Shown piece after piece: positions 53,862 through 64,000 of a stretch of DNA of 64,000 bases. Position 1 is the stretch's first letter. Every line of letters begins with the position of its first letter. Under the pieces are notes generated by a model, which saw nothing but the letters and a program-made list of their open reading frames with translations, made no database searches and had not been told where the DNA came from. This DNA is from Bradyrhizobium archetypum (lineage in GTDB: Bacteria; Pseudomonadota; Alphaproteobacteria; Rhizobiales; Xanthobacteraceae), in assembly GCF_013114835.1 (NCBI RefSeq), contig NZ_JAAVLW010000002.1:310001-374000 (forward strand), in the 5' to 3' direction. A program made the translations under genes and the position numbers.

Positions 53862-55882
53862 CCGATATAGCAGCTCTGTCGCGCGTTGCCGACCATTCAG
53901 CCGTTTCGCATGCCGAAATGGCGAACGCGATCCGCTTTCTGGCAATCGACGCCGTCGAGAGCGCGAAATCCGGTCATCCCGGTATGCCGATGGGCATGGC
54001 CGACGTTGCCACGGTGCTGTTTTCGCGCTTCCTCAAATTCGATGCCGCCGATCCGGCGTGGCCGGATCGCGACCGGTTCGTGCTGTCGGCCGGTCACGGC
54101 TCGATGCTGCTGTATGCGCTATTGTATTTGACCGGCTACAAGGGCGTGACGGCGGACGAATTGAAGGCGTTCAGGCAATGGGGATCGAAGACGCCGGGCC
54201 ACCCCGAGTACGGACATACGCCGGGTATCGAGACGACGACTGGCCCGCTGGGGCAGGGCATTGCCACCGCAGTCGGCATGGCGCTGGCGGAGCGGCTGAT
54301 GAATGCGCGCTTCGGCGACGATCTCGTCGATCACTATACCTATGTGATCGCCGGCGATGGTTGTCTGATGGAGGGCATCAGCCAGGAAGCGATTTCGCTG
54401 GCCGGACATCTCAAGCTCGGCCGCTTGATCGTGCTTTACGACGACAACGAAATCTCGATTGACGGATCGACCTCGTTGTCATGCTCGGACGACCAGCTTG
54501 CGCGCTTCAAGGCCTCCGGCTGGTCGGCGATCCGGATCGACGGCCATGACCCCGAAGCGATTGCCGCAGCGATCCGGCGCGCCCGGCACAATGACTGGCC
54601 ATCCCTGATTGCTTGCCGCACCGTGATCGGCTTCGGTTCACCGAACCGTCAGGGCACCGAAAAGGCGCATGGCGCGCCGCTCGGTGCTGACGAAGTCGAG
54701 AGAACACGCGGTACGCTGAACTGGCCGCATGCGCCGTTCCAGGTTCCGGAAGCCGTCATCGAAGCGTGGCGCGAAATAGGCGCGCAGGGTCATTTTGCGC
54801 GGCGCGCCTGGATCGAACGGAGCCGGCGCGTCAATTCGACGGGACGATCGCCGTTTCATGATGCGCTGAACCGGAATTTGCCCTGCATCTATGCCGACGT
54901 CATGGCGCGGCTACGGACGCGGTTCGGCAGCGAACGGCCGAAGATCGCCACCCGGCAGGCGTCGCAACTGGTGATCGATGCGATCGCCGAAGCGCTGCCC
55001 AATCTCCTGGGTGGCTCGGCCGACCTGACCCATTCGAACCTGACGCGCGCCAAGACGCAACAACCGGTGCGGCCCGAGTCCCTCGATGGCAGCTATATCC
55101 ATTACGGTGTCCGCGAGCATGCCATGGCTGCTGCGATGAATGGTGTCGCATTGCATGGCGGCTTCATCCCCTATGGTGGCACGTTTCTCAGCTTTGCCGA
55201 CTACAGCCGTCCTGCGATCCGGCTGGCTGCATTGATGGGGATCCGCGTGATCCATGTGATGACACATGACTCGATCGGCCTCGGCGAAGACGGACCGACG
55301 CATCAGCCGGTCGAGCATCTGGTCTCGCTGCGGGCGATTCCGAACCTGCTGGTATTCCGCCCGGCCGACGCGGTCGAGACGGCGGAGGCCTGGGATTGCG
55401 CATTGCGCGCGGACACAAGCCCGTCGGTGCTCTGCCTGTCGCGACAGGCGCTGCCGGCGTTTCGCGACGACGCTAGCGAAACCAATTTGGTCGCGCTTGG
55501 CGCCTATGTCGTCGTCGAGCCGGAGGACGGCCGTGACGTCACTTTGATCGCAACGGGCTCCGAGGTATCGATCGCGCTCGATGCGGCCAGGTTGCTGGAG
55601 AAAGACCATGTCCGCGCCGCGGTCGTCTCGGCGCCGTGCTTTGAGCTGTTTCTCAAGCAGCCCTGCGAATACCGGACCGCCGTTCTCGGACGCGTTCCGC
55701 GGGTCGGCGTCGAGGCCGCGGTCGAAGGCGACTGGGCGCGCTGGCTTGGCGATAGCAGCGAGTTCGTCGGCATGACCGGCTTCGGAGCGTCTGCGCCGGC
55801 CGAAACGCTCTATCGCGAGTTCGGCATCACGCCGGAGGCGGTTGCGACCGCCGCCATGCGTTGCCTCGCTCGCATCGCTTGA
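53858..55882 (+). CDS. cbbT: transketolase
   Basis: A 674-residue thiamine-diphosphate enzyme moving two-carbon units in the regenerative Calvin phase. Seen: [29 protein letters not shown], the ThDP motif [13 protein letters not shown]...[10 protein letters not shown], and the pyrimidine domain with [17 protein letters not shown] and [18 protein letters not shown]. Starts inside the cbbP stop. One internal sequence difference from typical TKs (an [14 protein letters not shown] segment in the linker) does not touch active residues. Confidence 0.95.
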   Translation: MTDIAALSRVADHSAVSHAEMANAIRFLAIDAVESAKSGHPGMPMGMADVATVLFSRFLKFDAADPAWPDRDRFVLSAGHGSMLLYALLYLTGYKGVTADELKAFRQWGSKTPGHPEYGHTPGIETTTGPLGQGIATAVGMALAERLMNARFGDDLVDHYTYVIAGDGCLMEGISQEAISLAGHLKLGRLIVLYDDNEISIDGSTSLSCSDDQLARFKASGWSAIRIDGHDPEAIAAAIRRARHNDWPSLIACRTVIGFGSPNRQGTEKAHGAPLGADEVERTRGTLNWPHAPFQVPEAVIEAWREIGAQGHFARRAWIERSRRVNSTGRSPFHDALNRNLPCIYADVMARLRTRFGSERPKIATRQASQLVIDAIAEALPNLLGGSADLTHSNLTRAKTQQPVRPESLDGSYIHYGVREHAMAAAMNGVALHGGFIPYGGTFLSFADYSRPAIRLAALMGIRVIHVMTHDSIGLGEDGPTHQPVEHLVSLRAIPNLLVFRPADAVETAEAWDCALRADTSPSVLCLSRQALPAFRDDASETNLVALGAYVVVEPEDGRDVTLIATGSEVSIALDAARLLEKDHVRAAVVSAPCFELFLKQPCEYRTAVLGRVPRVGVEAAVEGDWARWLGDSSEFVGMTGFGASAPAETLYREFGITPEAVATAAMRCLARIA

Positions 55883-55920
55883 CGCCGGACGCAACGTCGA
55901 AAGAACCAAAGGAGGCGCCA

Positions 55921-58522
<2,602 letters not shown>

Positions 58523-58533
58523 GGAGCCAGATC

Positions 58534-58953
58534 ATGCGTATCACTCAGGGATGCTTTTCGTTTCTGCCTGATCTCACCGACGATCAGATCACGCGGCAGG
58601 TGCAATACTGCCTTGGCAACGGCTGGGCGGTGAACATCGAATTCACCGACGACCCGCACCCGCGCAACAGTTTCTGGGATATGTGGGGCTTGCCGATGTT
58701 CGATCTGCGCGATGCCGCTGGCGTCATGATGGAGCTCAATGAATGCCGCAAGGTCTATGGCGACCGATATATCCGCATGTCGGCCTACGATTCCAGTCAT
58801 GGCTGGGAGTCGCTGCGGCTGTCGTTCATCGTCAACCGGCCCAAGGACGAGCCCGGCTTCCGCCTCGAACGTCATGAGGTGGCCGGCCGCAGCGTACGGT
58901 ACACCACGACATCCTATGCCGTCGACCGCCCCGAAGGGCGGCGCTACGGTTGA
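58534..58953 (+). CDS. cbbS: RuBisCO small subunit, form IC
   Basis: A 139-residue small subunit. It begins [19 protein letters not shown] and carries the longer C-terminus ([27 protein letters not shown]) that forms the beta-hairpin of red-type enzymes. AAGGAGC precedes the ATG, 11 bases after cbbL. It completes the L8S8 holoenzyme. Confidence 0.96.
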   Translation: MRITQGCFSFLPDLTDDQITRQVQYCLGNGWAVNIEFTDDPHPRNSFWDMWGLPMFDLRDAAGVMMELNECRKVYGDRYIRMSAYDSSHGWESLRLSFIVNRPKDEPGFRLERHEVAGRSVRYTTTSYAVDRPEGRRYG

Positions 58954-59014
58954 ACAACTCCTAGGTCCGGCGGACGAGTTCTCCCTGATCGCTTCTGCGT
59001 TCGCCGGACTTACT

Positions 59015-59044
59015 GCTCCGTCGCTGTGGAAGCGGCGACGGAGC
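59015..59044 (+). terminator. terminator-like hairpin between cbbS and cbbX
   Basis: GCTCCGTCGC (59015-59024) pairs perfectly with GCGACGGAGC (59035-59044) and is followed directly by TTTTGTT. This is a classic intrinsic-terminator layout inside the operon, so it probably lets only a part of transcripts reach cbbX. Confidence 0.65.
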
Positions 59045-59089
59045 TTTTGTTCTCCGAAATATGCGCAAGGCGCGCTGAGGGTTCGGCAG

Positions 59090-60001
59090 ATGGATTTGGA
59101 TGCGCCAACGACGACTGAAACTGTAAGCATTCGTGAGGAACTCGAAGCCGTCGGCATAGAGGATGTCCTTGCGCAACTCGATCGCGAGCTGATCGGTCTG
59201 AAGCCGGTCAAGACGCGAATTCGCGAGATTGCTTCGCTGTTGCTGATCGAACGCATCCGCAAGCGCATGGGCCTGACTTCGGAAGCCCCGACGCTGCATA
59301 TGTCGTTCACGGGCAACCCCGGAACCGGCAAGACTACGGTGGCGCTGCGGATCGCCAGCATCCTGCACAGGCTCGGCTATGTACGTCGCGGCCAGGTGGT
59401 GTCGGTGACGCGCGACGAACTGGTTGGACAATATATCGGCCACACCGCGCCGAAGACCAAGGAGATACTGAAGAAGGCGATGGGCGGCGTGCTGTTCATC
59501 GACGAAGCCTACTATCTATACCGGCCGGACAACGAGCGCGACTACGGCCAGGAAGCGATCGAGATCCTGCTGCAGGTGATGGAATCGCAGCGTGACGATC
59601 TGGTGGTGATCCTGGCCGGCTATGGCGATCGCATGGACAAGTTTTTCGCGAGCAATCCAGGGTTCCGGTCACGGATCGCCCATCATATCGATTTTCCTGA
59701 CTATGCCGACGGAGAGTTGCTTGAGATCGCCGAGCTGATGTTGCGCGAGATGAATTATAAATTCAGCCGGGATGCGCGCGCGGAGTTCATCCGCTACATT
59801 GCGTTGCGAAAGAGCCAGCCGCTGTTCTCCAACGCGCGCTCAATCCGCAATGCACTGGATCGCTTGCGGTTGCGCCAGGCCAATCGCCTGGTCGCCGATC
59901 TCGATCATGTCATGACGGTGGACGATATCAGGTCGATCGAAGCGTCTGACGTGCTCGCGAGCCGGGTGTTCGCGAGAGGGAGGGAAGCCGCTGAAAACTA
60001 G
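59090..60001 (+). CDS. cbbX: CbbX, red-type RuBisCO activase
   Basis: A 303-residue AAA+ protein that pulls the CbbL C-terminus into its pore to free inhibited RuBisCO. Walker [10 protein letters not shown] (75-83), Walker [15 protein letters not shown] (about 133-146), pore loop [10 protein letters not shown], sensor [12 protein letters not shown] and arginine finger region [11 protein letters not shown] are present. ATG 59090 has GAGGG 8 bases upstream. Present in nearly all form IC operons. Confidence 0.95.
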   Translation: MDLDAPTTTETVSIREELEAVGIEDVLAQLDRELIGLKPVKTRIREIASLLLIERIRKRMGLTSEAPTLHMSFTGNPGTGKTTVALRIASILHRLGYVRRGQVVSVTRDELVGQYIGHTAPKTKEILKKAMGGVLFIDEAYYLYRPDNERDYGQEAIEILLQVMESQRDDLVVILAGYGDRMDKFFASNPGFRSRIAHHIDFPDYADGELLEIAELMLREMNYKFSRDARAEFIRYIALRKSQPLFSNARSIRNALDRLRLRQANRLVADLDHVMTVDDIRSIEASDVLASRVFARGREAAEN

Positions 60002-60025
60002 TTGCTTTCATTGACTCGGCTGGGA

Positions 60026-60057
60026 TTCGCGACTGCAGTAAGATCCGCAGTCGCGAA
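60026..60057. terminator. terminator-like hairpin after the cbb operon
   Basis: TTCGCGACTGC (60026-60036) and GCAGTCGCGAA (60047-60057) form an 11-bp perfect stem with a 10-base loop, 25 bases after the cbbX stop and between convergent genes, so it may serve both strands. Confidence 0.6.
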
Positions 60058-60165
60058 AATCAGCCACCGCACCGAATGGCGCATCGTCCTGGCGCCGCAG
60101 AATCCATAGCATTGCTGGCAGGCAATCAAGCAATCGGCATGTGAAGAAACTTCGTCCTCAGCACG

Positions 60166-60810
60166 TCACACGCCGGCAGCCGCGGCATGCCGGCCGGCCA
60201 TCTCATCGTCCGCCGCGTTGATGCGCTGGAAGGCGGGGCGCGAGGTGATGCGCTCAGCGTAGCGCGCGAACACGTCTTTCTTCGGCACGAGCCCGAACAT
60301 CATCGTCCAGCTGAAGGCAATGCCCCAGAGAATGTCGGCTGCGGTCATGTGGTCACCGAGCAGGTAGGGTCCCCTGCAAAGCTGCGCCTCGAGCGCTCCG
60401 AGCATGGACTCGTAGTCGGAGTAGGGCGATTGCGTCACCGGCGCCGGCTCATGGTTCATGAACTTGTCGATCAATGCAGGCTCGAAGGACGCGCCATAAT
60501 AGGCGATCCAGCGCAGATACGGCCCGCGCCTGGCATCGTCGAGCGCAGGGGTCAGGCCGGCTTCGGGAAACAGGTCGGCAAGATAGATGTAAATCGCGAC
60601 CTGCTCGGTCACCAGCGCCTCGCCGTGACGGATCGCCGGGACTTTTCCGAGCGGATTGACGGCGAGATAGGCGGGCTGGCGCTGCTCGCCCGCCTTCATA
60701 TTCAGAACGTGGAGATCGTAGGGAGCCCCCAGCTCCTCCAGCAACACCCGCGTGCCCGTGGCGCGCGTCTGCGGCGAATAATAAAGGGTGATGCGGTCGG
60801 ATTTGGTCAT
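60166..60810 (-). CDS. glutathione S-transferase
   Basis: A 214-residue cytosolic GST. N-terminal thioredoxin-like domain (ITLYYSPQTRATGTRVLLEELGAPYDLHVLNM, then NPLGKVPAIRHGEALVTEQVAIYIYLAD with cis-Pro and the Glu-Gln glutathione pocket) and a helical C-terminal domain (GPYLLGDHMTAADILWGIAFSW). ATG 60810 has AAGGAG 8 bases upstream. Substrate unknown. Divergent from the regulator gene at 60893. Confidence 0.9.
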   Translation of the reverse strand: MTKSDRITLYYSPQTRATGTRVLLEELGAPYDLHVLNMKAGEQRQPAYLAVNPLGKVPAIRHGEALVTEQVAIYIYLADLFPEAGLTPALDDARRGPYLRWIAYYGASFEPALIDKFMNHEPAPVTQSPYSDYESMLGALEAQLCRGPYLLGDHMTAADILWGIAFSWTMMFGLVPKKDVFARYAERITSRPAFQRINAADDEMAGRHAAAAGV

Positions 60811-60892
60811 CGGCAGATCTCCTTCTTTGGTCACGAACACTTCTATGCCTGACCATACCTGACATCCTGTGTCAGGTATGATTTAAGGGGGC

Positions 60893-61908
60893 ATGCGCGC
60901 GAGCCGATTGCTGTCAATCCTCACCACCCTGCAGGCCAGGGGACGAATTACTGCGCCCGAACTTGCGGAAGCCTGCGAGGTGTCGGTGCGCACCATCTAT
61001 CGCGACATCGATGCGCTCGCGGCCGCCGGCATCCCGGTCTACGCGGAACGCGGCGCGGAAGGCGGCTACCGCCTGCTCGATGGCTATCGCGTGAGGCTGA
61101 ACGGATTGTCGCCGCCGGAGGCCGAAGCGCTGTTCATGGCGGGACTGCCAGGTCCAGCGGCCGCGCTCGGCCTCGATGCTGCGATGATGGCCGCGCAGAA
61201 CAAGCTGATGGCGGCGTTGCCGGCCAACTTGCGCGAAAACGCCGGCCGAATGCAGGAGCGCTTTCATCTGGACGCGCCGAACTGGTTCGGCGAATCGGAA
61301 GAGCCCGTGCACTGCGCCCGATTGCCGGAGCACTGTTGCGCGACAGGCTGATCAAGATCCGCTATCGGAGCTGGAGGGCGGAAAAGCAGCGCCGCGTCGG
61401 GCCGCTCGGTCTCGTCCTGAAGGGCGGCAGTTGGTATCTCGCCGGCAGCGTCGACGGTAGCGTGCGCACCTATCGTGTTGCTCGGATCCTGGATTGCAGC
61501 GTTCTGGATGAGAATTTCGTCCGTCCTGCCGATTTCGACCTTACCGCGTATTGGCAGGCCGCGACGCTGCGGCTTGAAGCCGAACTCCATCCAAACACCG
61601 TCACACTGCGGCTGTCGCCGTTTGGCGTCAAACTGCTCAACGCCTTGAGCCCGCCTTATGTGAAGGCGCGCATGCGTCTCGAAGACGCGGCTGATGCCGC
61701 CGGCTGGCGCATCGCCGTGCTGCCGGTCGGAAAGACGGCATGGCACGCGGCCACCGAACTGTTGCGTTTCGGTGCCGAGGCAGAGGTGCTGAAGCCGGCC
61801 GAGTTGCGCGAGAAGATGGCGGAGATCGCGCAGGCCATGGCCGCGCGTTACCACGGCGCTAGTGAGGCAAGGATGGGCGGCTGCGCGCCGGCGATCGCGT
61901 TGAGCTGA
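60893..61908 (+). pseudogene. YafY-type (HTH-WYL) transcriptional regulator, frameshifted
   Basis: The first frame gives a DeoR/HTH_11 DNA-binding domain (MRASRLLSILTTLQARGRIT, VRTIYRDIDALAAAGIPVYAERG) and linker up to NWFGESEEPVH. The frame then fails near 61312: GTGCACTGCGCCCGATTGCC looks like GTGCACCTGCGCCCG with one C lost. Restoring it gives RPIAGALLRDRLIKIRYRSW and continues through a WYL domain (GPLGLVLKGGSWYLAG...) to 61908, a full-length regulator of about 338 residues. As written, the first frame stops at 61351. Recent decay or a sequencing error. Confidence 0.8.
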
Positions 61909-61917
61909 CCTAAAGGA

Positions 61918-62391
61918 CTAGCGCCGCAAGGCGGTTTCAGGGATGGCCCTGCGCACCACCTCGCGCATCGCAAAGCTCGAATGGATGCGCGCGACCCCCG
62001 GCATTCGTGAAAGATGCTGCTTGTGGATGCGCTCGAAGTCGGCGATGTCACGCGCGATCACCTGCAGATGATAGTCGTCACTGCCCGACATCAGGTGGCA
62101 GGACACGACATCCGGGCAGCGGGCGATCGCTGCTTCGAACGCGGCCAGGTAATCCTCGCTCTGTTTTTCCAGCGTGATGGTGACGACGACGGTCGTGACA
62201 AGCCCGAGCGCGGTCGGCTCGAGATCGGCGCGATAGCCCCTGATGATCCCGCCTTCCTCGAGTTGCCGGATACGGCGCGCGCAGGCCGTTGGCGACAGCC
62301 CGACCTTTTCAGCCAGCTCGATCTGGCTCGCCCGGGCATCCGCGAGCAATTCCGTGAGAATCCGCAAATCAATACGATCCAGCTCAGCCAC
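61918..62391 (-). CDS. Lrp/AsnC-family regulator
   Basis: A 157-residue regulator (from a GTG at 62391) with helix-turn-helix (LDRIDLRILTELLADARASQIELAEKVGLSPTACARRIRQLEEGGII) and RAM effector domain (VVTITLEKQSEDYLAAFEAAIARCPDVVSCHLMSGSDDYHLQVIARD). It is divergent from alanine dehydrogenase, as is usual for AldR-type regulators that sense alanine. An upstream GTG at 62403 is possible. No clear Shine-Dalgarno is seen. Confidence 0.87.
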   Translation of the reverse strand: MAELDRIDLRILTELLADARASQIELAEKVGLSPTACARRIRQLEEGGIIRGYRADLEPTALGLVTTVVVTITLEKQSEDYLAAFEAAIARCPDVVSCHLMSGSDDYHLQVIARDIADFERIHKQHLSRMPGVARIHSSFAMREVVRRAIPETALRR

Positions 62392-62394
62392 GCT

Positions 62395-62411
62395 ATAAAT
62401 CACTAATTTAT
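62395..62411. promoter_or_regulatory. AT-rich inverted repeat upstream of the Lrp gene
   Basis: ATAAAT (62395-62400) and ATTTAT (62406-62411) form an inverted repeat in otherwise GC-rich DNA, just before the regulator start and about 125 bases before ald. Lrp-family sites are AT-rich palindromes, so it is a candidate for autoregulation and ald control. Confidence 0.4.
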
Positions 62412-62535
62412 GCAGCTGAAGCGCAGGGTATATGCGCAAAATACTTCCGGCAAGCCGCAATTCGCAGAGAAGCGGTGTTTGTTCGGGCGTAATTTTCTCC
62501 TCAGCCGGACAACCTCGGAAGAAGGAGCAAAACGC

Positions 62536-63651
62536 ATGCGGATCGGGGTGCCCAAGGAAATCAAGGTCGAGGAATATCGCGTCGGCCTGACGCCGGCTTC
62601 AGTGCGGGAATATGTGACGCGGGGGCACGAGGTGATCGTCGAGCAGGGCGCCGGGGACGCCGTCGGGGCAAGCGACGATGTGTACCGTTCGGCTGGTGCT
62701 GCGATCGTGGATACGGCCGCGGAAATCTTCGCGACCGCCGACATGGTGGTCAAGGTCAAGGAGCCGCAAGCGAGCGAATGGCGCCAGCTTCGCGAAAATC
62801 AGATTCTTTTCACTTATTTGCACCTGGCGCCGGACGTGGCGCAGACCGGAGGGCTTCTCGCATCGGGCTGCACCGCGATCGCCTACGAGACGGTGACGGA
62901 TGCCCATGGCGGGCTGCCCCTGCTGGCGCCGATGAGCGAAGTGGCGGGACGGCTGGCGATCGAGGCCGCGGGGGCCGCCCTGCGAAAGTCGGCGGACGGC
63001 ATGGGCAAGCTGATCGGCGGCGTGCCCGGCGTGGCGCCGAGCCGGATCGCGGTAATCGGCGGCGGCGTAGTCGGCACGCATGCGGCGCGAATGGCCGCCG
63101 GTCTCGGTGCCGATATCGCTATCCTGGACCGTTCGCTGCCGCGTCTGCGTGTTCTCGACGAGATGTTCCAGGGACGCGTTCGCACCCGCTACGCGACGCT
63201 TGAGGCGATCGAGGAGGAGGTGATCGGGGCCGACGTCGTGATCGGCGCCGTGTTGGTGCCGGGCGCCAGCGCGCCAAAACTCGTCTCGCGCGAGTTGCTC
63301 TCGCGCATGAAGCGCCGCGCGGTGCTGGTCGACGTCGCGATCGACCAGGGCGGCTGCTTCGAGACCTCGCGGCCGACCACCCATCAGACGCCGACCTACC
63401 TCGTCGACGAGATCGTGCATTATTGCGTCGCCAACATGCCGGGCGCGGTGCCAGTGACGTCCAGCCACGCGCTCAACAATGCCACCCTGCCGTTCGGCCT
63501 GGCGCTGGCCGAAAAGGGCATTCGCGCGCTGGTCGAGGATCCGCATCTGCGCGCGGGACTCAACGTGCACCGCGGACAGATCACCAACCGGGCGGTCGCC
63601 GAGAGCCAGAATTTGCCTGCGGCGGCGCCGGAAACGATTCTGGCGGCGTGA
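62536..63651 (+). CDS. ald: alanine dehydrogenase
   Basis: A 371-residue enzyme interconverting L-alanine and pyruvate plus ammonia with NAD. It starts [23 protein letters not shown], has the substrate Lys/His region ([15 protein letters not shown]), and an NAD fold ([28 protein letters not shown]). [19 protein letters not shown] and [20 protein letters not shown] are typical. ATG 62536 has GAAGGAG upstream. Regulated probably by the divergent Lrp protein. Confidence 0.95.
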   Translation: MRIGVPKEIKVEEYRVGLTPASVREYVTRGHEVIVEQGAGDAVGASDDVYRSAGAAIVDTAAEIFATADMVVKVKEPQASEWRQLRENQILFTYLHLAPDVAQTGGLLASGCTAIAYETVTDAHGGLPLLAPMSEVAGRLAIEAAGAALRKSADGMGKLIGGVPGVAPSRIAVIGGGVVGTHAARMAAGLGADIAILDRSLPRLRVLDEMFQGRVRTRYATLEAIEEEVIGADVVIGAVLVPGASAPKLVSRELLSRMKRRAVLVDVAIDQGGCFETSRPTTHQTPTYLVDEIVHYCVANMPGAVPVTSSHALNNATLPFGLALAEKGIRALVEDPHLRAGLNVHRGQITNRAVAESQNLPAAAPETILAA

Positions 63652-64000
63652 CGCCGGCCGCTCGGACGGCCGCGCGACGCGCCGAAGAGTTTCGCCATGC
63701 GACGGCGAAGCCGCATGTCTTCGTGCTGTCGCGCTGAAACTCCGAGCTAGCGAGGGCTGCGACCAGTCTCCGACCCTTGACCGCCAACAGCGCCCGACCC
63801 CGTCGTCTGGCCGCTGCTCGGATTAGGCGCCCGGGCGGATCCGCGGAAGCGCCCGGCCTTTCCTGTTCGCTCACAAGTCCTGAGTGTCCGGAATCGCGCG
63901 TCTTGATTCCCTTATCGGCTTCCTCCTGCATCTGTTTGTCAGATTGTATCTGCTGCTGGCCAGGCGCCGTCGTGGACTGCTGAGCCAGTGCCGGTACGGC
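63581..64000 (-). CDS. possible secreted protein, 5' end beyond window (partial)
   Basis: A minus-strand frame enters from the right edge with text like a signal-peptide end followed by a hydrophilic mature start (VPALAQQSTTAPGQQQIQ, then SDKQMQEEADKGIKTRDSG), recalling small secreted Bradyrhizobium proteins. It stays open to 63581, overlapping the end of ald; the distal Arg-rich part looks less protein-like, so the true end may be nearer 63800 or the gene may be decayed. Confidence 0.35.
   Translation of the reverse strand, partial: AVPALAQQSTTAPGQQQIQSDKQMQEEADKGIKTRDSGHSGLVSEQERPGASADPPGRLIRAAARRRGRALLAVKGRRLVAALASSEFQRDSTKTCGFAVAWRNSSARRAAVRAAGVTPPESFPAPPQANSGSRRPPGW
63655..63672 (+). 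terminator. short palindrome after ald
   Basis: CGGCCG (63655-63660) and CGGCCG (63667-63672) are self-complementary arms around CTCGGA, starting 3 bases after the ald stop. The stem is only 6 bp and lacks a T-run. Confidence 0.3.

Overview
The window looks like chromosome of a high-GC alphaproteobacterium, most probably Bradyrhizobium or a close relative. This rests on the ChvE-GguAB importer, XoxF5-type methanol dehydrogenase with glutathione-linked formaldehyde oxidation, a form IC (red-type) RuBisCO operon, and palindromic intergenic repeats that resemble those common in Bradyrhizobium. Assignments come from reading translated sequence and recalled family features; no database search was possible. 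No phage, transposase, CRISPR array, tRNA or rRNA was seen.

Region 1 (about 1-20.1 kb) is aldose and aldarate metabolism. After a host-attachment-like protein come galactarate dehydratase (garD, minus strand) and a divergent overlapping operon: a YtfQ/R/T-YjfF sugar ABC importer whose binding-protein gene carries a one-base deletion, a FadR-type GntR regulator, a Gfo/Idh D-galactose/L-arabinose 1-dehydrogenase, aldose 1-epimerase and an SMP-30 lactonase. A second importer, chvE-gguA-gguB, follows. A LysR (GbpR-like) regulator and 5-dehydro-4-deoxyglucarate dehydratase lie on the minus strand, divergent from a tripartite tricarboxylate transporter (tctCBA). Together these give aldose oxidation to aldonate, and galactarate conversion to 2-oxoglutarate semialdehyde.

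Region 2 (about 20.2-46.4 kb) is lanthanide-dependent methanol oxidation with its accessory genes: an orphan pqqA, an outer-membrane protein, several small secreted proteins, a pentapeptide-repeat protein, a NitT/TauT-type ABC system, the quinoprotein relay genes (SoxYZ-like carrier, metallo-beta-lactamase hydrolase, MoxJ/XoxJ-like binding protein, CXXCW protein), a PQQ-associated ABC transporter with beta-propeller (Lut/Ped type), S-formylglutathione hydrolase, a NarL-type two-component system, a TonB-dependent receptor, an AraC regulator, then xoxF, xoxG, glutathione-dependent formaldehyde dehydrogenase and gfa. Methanol can be taken to formate; no formate dehydrogenase lies in the window.

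Region 3 (46.8-50.7 kb) has an XylX-like 2-keto-3-deoxypentonate dehydratase, a Gfo/Idh oxidoreductase and a Tat-exported Liv-type binding protein. Region 4 (50.8-60.1 kb) is cbbR and the divergent cbbFPTALSX operon for CO2 fixation. Its closeness to the methanol genes suggests C1 compounds are oxidised and the CO2 assimilated by the Calvin cycle. Region 5 (60.2-64 kb) has a glutathione S-transferase, a frameshifted YafY-type regulator, an Lrp regulator divergent from alanine dehydrogenase, and the end of a possible secreted protein.

The least explained parts are the small secreted proteins and second ABC system around the quinoprotein relay genes, a 26-codon ORF joined by ATGA overlaps to both xoxG and the formaldehyde dehydrogenase gene, a symmetric 32-bp dyad ahead of the 5-dehydro-4-deoxyglucarate dehydratase gene, and a terminator-like hairpin between cbbS and cbbX.
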